A stretch of DNA of 64,000 nt from Victivallis vadensis (GTDB taxonomy: Bacteria; Verrucomicrobiota; Lentisphaeria; Victivallales; Victivallaceae). Below, piece after piece: positions 59,900 through 64,000 of this stretch. Under the pieces are notes generated by a model. The model was not told the origin of the DNA, made no database searches, and saw nothing but the letters and a program-made list of their open reading frames with translations. The DNA lies in NCBI RefSeq assembly GCF_003096415.1, contig NZ_QEKH01000029.1:1-64000 (forward strand). The letters run 5' to 3'. Positions within the stretch are counted from its first letter, which is position 1. The number at the start of each line of letters is the position of its first letter. A program made the translations under genes and the position numbers.

Positions 59900-60879
59900 A
59901 CGATCTGCTGCTGCTTCTCGGCGTCGCCTTCGCGCTCGACCTGCTGATCGGCGATCCCCATTCGCCGCTGCATCCGGTGGCGCTCTTCGGCAACTATGCG
60001 GCGAAAGTCGAAGCCTTCGCCCGCCGCCGGTTCGGCTCCACGGTCAGAGCGGGGTTCCTCGGCTGGTGCCTGGCCGCGCTGCCCCCGGCGCTGTTCGCCG
60101 CGGGAAGCATCCTGCTGGTCCGGCGCGGATTCGGTCCTCACGCCGCCGCTGTCGCCGCCGGAGTCTGGCTCTATATGACCATCGCGCTGCGCAGTCTCGT
60201 GCAGCACGCCGAGGCAGTCCGCAGGCCGCTGGCCGCCGATGACCTTGTGTCCGCCCGCCGCGCGCTGTCGATGATCGTCAGCCGCGACACCGCCGGCCTC
60301 GACCGGTCCGAAATCGTGCGCGGCGGCATTGAATCCATCGCCGAAAACCTGATCGATGCGGTGACCAGCGCCCTTTTCTGGGCCGTGGCGGGCTATCTCG
60401 CCGGAGGCGCGGCGGGCGCGGCGGGCGCGGCGGTGCTGCTCCGCGCGGTGAACACCCTCGACGCCGGCTGGGGCTATAAAAATGAACGCTACCTCGCCTT
60501 CGGCCGGGCCGCCGCCCGGATCGACGACGCGGCCCACTTCATCCCGGCCCGGCTGACCGTGCCCGCGATCGCGCTGGCGGCGCTGCTGCTGCGCGGCAGC
60601 TTCGGCCGGACGTTCCTGACGGCACTCCGCCACCGCCACGACCACCCCAGCCCGAACTCCTGTTACGGGATGGCCGGTTTCGCGGGGGCGCTGCGCATCC
60701 GCCTCGGCGGCCCCACCGTCTACGACGGCGTGTTGGAGCCTTATCCGTACTGGGGCGACGGCCGTGCCGAACTGACGCCGGGCGATCTTTGCCGCGCCGA
60801 ACTGCTGGCGGTCGCCGCCACGTTGTTTTTCACGTTGATTTTGCTTGCAATCACGGAGGTTCTATGGATTCAAAGCTGA
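59896..60879 (+). CDS. cbiB: adenosylcobinamide-phosphate synthase
   Basis: A 327-residue membrane protein of the CbiB/CobD type with DLLIGDPHSPLHPVALFGNY, VRGGIESIAENLIDAVTS, and HPSPNSCYGMAGFAGAL. Attaches aminopropanol phosphate, made by the CobD half of the fusion at 50059, to adenosylcobyrate. ATGA overlap with cbiA. Confidence 0.9.
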   Translation: MNDLLLLLGVAFALDLLIGDPHSPLHPVALFGNYAAKVEAFARRRFGSTVRAGFLGWCLAALPPALFAAGSILLVRRGFGPHAAAVAAGVWLYMTIALRSLVQHAEAVRRPLAADDLVSARRALSMIVSRDTAGLDRSEIVRGGIESIAENLIDAVTSALFWAVAGYLAGGAAGAAGAAVLLRAVNTLDAGWGYKNERYLAFGRAAARIDDAAHFIPARLTVPAIALAALLLRGSFGRTFLTALRHRHDHPSPNSCYGMAGFAGALRIRLGGPTVYDGVLEPYPYWGDGRAELTPGDLCRAELLAVAATLFFTLILLAITEVLWIQS

Positions 60880-61397
60880 TTCTGGTCACGGGGGGGGCGC
60901 GCAGCGGCAAAAGCTCGTTCTCCGAGCGGCTGATCCTCGAAAACTGCCGCCGCCCCGCCTACGTCGCGACCTGTCCGGTGCTCGACGCGGAGACCGCCGA
61001 ACGCATCCGGCTCCACCGCGCCCGCCGCGAAGCGGGCAACTGGATCACCGTCGAGGAGGAGACCGATCTCGCCGCCGCTTTCGACCGCGCCGAAGCCGCG
61101 CGCGCCGACGGCGTGCTGGTCGACTGCCTGACGCTCTGGATCAACAACCTGCTGTACCGCAACCCGGAGTTCAGCGAACAGGGGATGCGCGAAACGCTCG
61201 CGGAACTCCTGCCGCGAATGCGCTGTTTTCCCGGCCCGGCGGTGCTGGTGCTGAATGAAGTCGGACTCGGCCTGGTGCCGGAAACTCCGCTCGGACGGCG
61301 TTTCCGCGACCTCTCCGGGCGGTGCGGACAACTCGTCGCGGCGGAAGCCGACGAGCTTTATTTCGTCGTATGCGGCATTCCACAAAGGATCAAATGA
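60864..61397 (+). CDS. cobU: adenosylcobinamide kinase/guanylyltransferase
   Basis: A 177-residue CobU with P-loop VTGGARSGKSSFSE, ADGVLVDCLTLWINNLL and VLVLNEVGLGLVPETPLGR. A perfect GGAGGT precedes the ATG at 60864, which lies 16 nt inside cbiB. Activates cobinamide with GTP for nucleotide-loop assembly. Confidence 0.91.
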   Translation: MDSKLILVTGGARSGKSSFSERLILENCRRPAYVATCPVLDAETAERIRLHRARREAGNWITVEEETDLAAAFDRAEAARADGVLVDCLTLWINNLLYRNPEFSEQGMRETLAELLPRMRCFPGPAVLVLNEVGLGLVPETPLGRRFRDLSGRCGQLVAAEADELYFVVCGIPQRIK

Positions 61398-62467
61398 CCA
61401 TGAAACTGCTCACCGAAACCCTCAATTCCATCGAACCGGCCAGCGCGGAACTCCGCGAACAAGCCACGCGCCGGATCGAATCGCTGACCATGCCCCACTG
61501 GGCGCTCGGACGGCTGCTCGACCTCGCGGTCGATCTCGCCGGAATGACCCGCAGCCTAGAATTTCCGGTCGCGCGCAAAACCGTGGTGCTGATGGCGGGC
61601 GACCACGGCATCGTCGCCGAAGGGGTCACCCCCCAGCCGTCAAGCGTGACCGTGCAGATGGTGCACAACTTCGTCGCGGGCGGCGCGGGCATCAACGCGG
61701 TCGCCCGCTCCACCGGAACCCGGGTGGTGGTGGCCGACCTCGGCGTCGCGGCGGACCTCTCCGACCTCGTTTCCGCCGGGAAGATTTTCGACTGCAAGGT
61801 CGCGCCCGGCACGTGCAACTTCGCGAAAGGCCCGGCGATGACCCGGCTTCAGGCGGTCGCGTCGCTGGAGGCGGGCATCGGACTGGCCCGCCGGCTCGCT
61901 CCCGAAACCGATGTGTTCGGCTCCGGCGAAATGGGGATCGGCAACACTTCGCCGAGTTCCGCGATCGTCGCGGTGCTCTCCCGGCAGGACCCGGGACCGC
62001 TGGTCGGCCCCGGCGCGGCGCTGCCCCAGTCCCGCCTCGCCCACAAGGCCGAAGTGATCCGACGCGGGATTGCGCTCAACCGGCCCGATCCCGCCGACGG
62101 CATCGACGTGCTCGCCAAAGTCGGCGGCTTTGAAATCGGCGGCATCGCGGGCCTCGCCCTCGGCGCGGCGGCGTTGCGCAAGCCGATGATGGTGGACGGC
62201 TTCATTTCAAGCGCCGGCGCCCTGATCGCCGCCGCGATCTCCCCGGCCGTCAAGGATTACCTGATCCTCGCCCACGGCAGCTCCGAGCCGGGCCACCGCA
62301 CGATGGCACGGCTGCTCGGCAAAAAGCCGCTGCTCGACCTCGGCCTGCACCTCGGCGAAGGCTCCGGCGCGGCGCTGGCGATGCCGCTTCTGGACGCCGC
62401 CCGCGAAGTACTCACCGGCATGGCCACCTTTGAATCGGCCAACGTGACCAGCGAAGGAGTCCGGTAA
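61394..62467 (+). CDS. cobT: nicotinate-nucleotide-dimethylbenzimidazole phosphoribosyltransferase
   Basis: A 357-residue CobT with VVLMAGDHGIVAEGVTPQPS, GGAGINAVAR, FGSGEMGIGNTSPSSAI and LHLGEGSGAALAMPLLDAA. Start ATG 61394 (ATGA overlap with cobU) or 61400. Activates the lower ligand base as its riboside phosphate. Confidence 0.92.
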   Translation: MTMKLLTETLNSIEPASAELREQATRRIESLTMPHWALGRLLDLAVDLAGMTRSLEFPVARKTVVLMAGDHGIVAEGVTPQPSSVTVQMVHNFVAGGAGINAVARSTGTRVVVADLGVAADLSDLVSAGKIFDCKVAPGTCNFAKGPAMTRLQAVASLEAGIGLARRLAPETDVFGSGEMGIGNTSPSSAIVAVLSRQDPGPLVGPGAALPQSRLAHKAEVIRRGIALNRPDPADGIDVLAKVGGFEIGGIAGLALGAAALRKPMMVDGFISSAGALIAAAISPAVKDYLILAHGSSEPGHRTMARLLGKKPLLDLGLHLGEGSGAALAMPLLDAAREVLTGMATFESANVTSEGVR

Positions 62468-62468
62468 G

Positions 62469-63200
62469 ATGAGGCCGCTGCTCGCCGCCATCGGCACCCT
62501 GAGCGTGATCCCGCTCGGCAAATTCAATCCGACCGAGCGCGACCTCGAACGGGCCGCGAATTTCTTTCCGGTCGCGGGGCTGCTGTTCGCTCTGATCGCG
62601 TTTCCGTTCAGCTGTCTTGCGGCGCAGTATTTCGCTCCGCTCGCCGCCGCGATGGCCCTCGCGCTGCTGCCCGAACTCTTCACCAAAGGCTTCCACCTCG
62701 ACGGCCTCGCCGACACCGCCGACGGCTTCCTGAGCAGCCGCCCCCGCGAACGCAAGCTCGAAATCATGCGCGACAGCCACATCGGCACGATGGGAGTGCT
62801 GGCGATCGTGATGCTGCTCGGCTTTAAATTCGCGCTGCTCGCGTCGATGAACCGCCCGGCGATGGCGCTCGCGCTGCCGCTGGCGCTGCTGAACGGCCGC
62901 TGCGCGGTCGTCTGGTACATCGCCGTCAGCAGTTACGCGCGCAAGGACGGCATGGGCGCAATCTGGTTCCGCCGCAAACCGGTCGCCGGATGGGTGCTCG
63001 GCTTCCTGCTCGCCTGCGGCAGCGGCTTCGGCTGCTTCGGGCTTCCCGGCGCGGCCGCCGGCGCGGCGGTGCTGATCTTCGCTCTGGCGTGGAGCCGGAT
63101 CACCCGCGCCGTAATCGGCGGAGCAACCGGCGACACCATCGGAGCCTGCGAAGAACTTGCGGAGCTCCTGACCCTCGCCGCCCTGCTCGCCCTCCCCTAA
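62469..63200 (+). CDS. cobS: adenosylcobinamide-GDP ribazoletransferase (cobalamin synthase)
   Basis: A 243-residue membrane protein, CobS, with KGFHLDGLADTADGFLS, IMRDSHIGTMGVLAIVM and GGATGDTIGACEELAEL. Last gene of the operon, 1 bp after cobT. Joins activated ring and lower-ligand parts. Confidence 0.92.
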   Translation: MRPLLAAIGTLSVIPLGKFNPTERDLERAANFFPVAGLLFALIAFPFSCLAAQYFAPLAAAMALALLPELFTKGFHLDGLADTADGFLSSRPRERKLEIMRDSHIGTMGVLAIVMLLGFKFALLASMNRPAMALALPLALLNGRCAVVWYIAVSSYARKDGMGAIWFRRKPVAGWVLGFLLACGSGFGCFGLPGAAAGAAVLIFALAWSRITRAVIGGATGDTIGACEELAELLTLAALLALP

Positions 63201-63206
63201 CCCCTT

Positions 63207-63238
63207 GGGGATTTCGCTCCTTTCGGAGCGAAATCCCC
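63207..63238. terminator. hairpin between cobS and the dGTPase-like gene
   Basis: A perfect 14-bp stem (63207-63220 with 63225-63238), loop TTTC, 6 bp after the cobS stop and between convergent genes. No U-run follows, so termination may depend on other features. The arms share GGGATTTCGC/GCGAAATCCC with the hairpin at 20315. Confidence 0.7.
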
Positions 63239-63254
63239 CGTGGATCGGGTATCG

Positions 63255-64000
63255 TCAAAGGGAAATCCCCTTGAGCTTCTGGTAGAGCGAAACCGCGTAG
63301 GAGTCGGTCATGCCGGAGACGTAATCGAGCACGTGCATCAACCGGTAATAGCCGCTCTGCCGCCACTGTTCACAACCGAGGTTCTCCTCCATATCCGGGA
63401 TCAGCGCCGAAATGCGGCGGCTGCGGAACGAGGCGGTTTTGCCGCCGACCGCTTCCAGCGCCATCTCGTTCACGCACGGGACAAAAATATCCAGCATACC
63501 CGAAACCAGCTCGAAACCGGCCCCGATCACTTCGGCCACCTTGCGGTGATTGTAGATGTCGCGGGTGCTGCGGCTTTCGATCCGCCGCAGCGGCTCCTGA
63601 CAGCCGACGTAGGAGAGCAGCGGCTTCGGCAGCGTTCCGGCCAGAAGTTCGTCGTGATGGTCGATGAACACCTGCGACACCTCCCGGACCAGCCGCCCGA
63701 TCACCTGCGCGCGCAGAAACTCCGCCCGCCGGATCGGGGAACGGATCGTCGCGACGTATTCGGCGGAACGCTCCGAATCGATGATTTCCAGAAAAAGCCG
63801 TTCCAGCTCGGAATAGTCGATCAGCCCGAGCCGCTGCCCGTCCTCGAAATCCACGATCCGGTAGGCGATATCGTCCGCCGCCTCCACCAGATAGGAGAGC
63901 GGATGGCGCTGCCACGCCCACGGCCCGGCCTGCACCAGCCCGGTGCTTTCGGCGACTTCCTTGAAAAACTCCTGTTCCAGCCGGAAGAAGTTGAATTTCT
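63255..64000 (-). CDS. dgt: dGTPase-like protein, partial at the window edge
   Basis: The frame stays open to the right edge, so the N-terminus is missing. The visible ~247 residues match the C-terminal part of bacterial dGTPases: PLSYLVEAADDIAYRIVDFE (HD-domain Asp pair), RRISALIPDMEENL and YYRLMHVLDYVSGMTDSYA. Would hydrolyse dGTP to deoxyguanosine and triphosphate. Convergent with the cobalamin operon; not part of it. Confidence 0.8.
   Translation of the reverse strand, partial: KFNFFRLEQEFFKEVAESTGLVQAGPWAWQRHPLSYLVEAADDIAYRIVDFEDGQRLGLIDYSELERLFLEIIDSERSAEYVATIRSPIRRAEFLRAQVIGRLVREVSQVFIDHHDELLAGTLPKPLLSYVGCQEPLRRIESRSTRDIYNHRKVAEVIGAGFELVSGMLDIFVPCVNEMALEAVGGKTASFRSRRISALIPDMEENLGCEQWRQSGYYRLMHVLDYVSGMTDSYAVSLYQKLKGISL

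Overview
The window looks like chromosome of an anaerobic Lentisphaerota bacterium (Victivallis-like). The grounds are six pilin-like proteins with the [10 protein letters not shown]-terminus, many secreted glycoside hydrolases (GHs) controlled by GntR/LacI hybrid regulators, [FeFe]-hydrogenases, and an oxygen-independent cobalamin pathway in GC-rich sequence. The taxon is inferred from gene content only; no rRNA or tRNA gene was seen.

Region 1 (about 0.1-18.7 kb) holds carbohydrate loci: pilin-like gene + two GHs + AraC regulator; a minus-strand unit of regulator, pilin-like gene, GH-like protein and MFS transporter; and a plus-strand unit of regulator, pilin-like gene and a very large GH42-like protein. 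The two regulators are divergent across an array of GGACA pentamers spaced about 22 bp. An aspartate-type aminotransferase follows, separated by a strong bidirectional terminator.

Region 2 (20.5-25.5 kb) is a hydrogen-sensing and hydrogen-metabolism cluster: thioredoxin-like ferredoxin, HydS-like sensory [FeFe]-hydrogenase with a PAS domain, SpoIIE-type PP2C phosphatase, second thioredoxin-like ferredoxin, and a short [FeFe]-hydrogenase.

Region 3 (25.5-32.4 kb) holds repeat elements, an rtcB-prfH RNA-repair/ribosome-rescue pair, an MFS transporter, 1.1 kb of repeats and hairpins, a GcvH-like protein whose lipoyl lysine is replaced by Asn, and a third GntR/LacI regulator. Upstream of rtcB I find a consensus promoter, a 14-codon leader ORF and two mutually exclusive RNA pairings, one of which would hide the rtcB ribosome-binding site. 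This looks like a leader-peptide switch that would raise repair-gene expression when translation fails, and it is the most interesting observation here.

Region 4 (32.5-41.8 kb) has a pilin-like gene with an in-frame repeat insertion that duplicates its signal motif, a PL22-like protein, a GH5-like enzyme, a WecA-type transferase fusion divergent from a Wzz-like protein, and another pilin-like gene.

Region 5 (41.8-63.2 kb) starts with a promoter and cobalamin riboswitch and continues as about 21 kb of tightly overlapping genes: pilin-like protein, HemN/HutW-like radical SAM enzyme, two binding proteins, FecCD-type permease, ATPase, flavodoxin-CbiK fusion, Gate-type membrane protein, CobD-CbiP fusion, BtuR, CbiC, CbiD, CbiET, CbiFG, CbiH, CbiA, CbiB, CobU, CobT and CobS. 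CbiL and CbiJ are not present. A partial dGTPase-like gene runs off the right edge.
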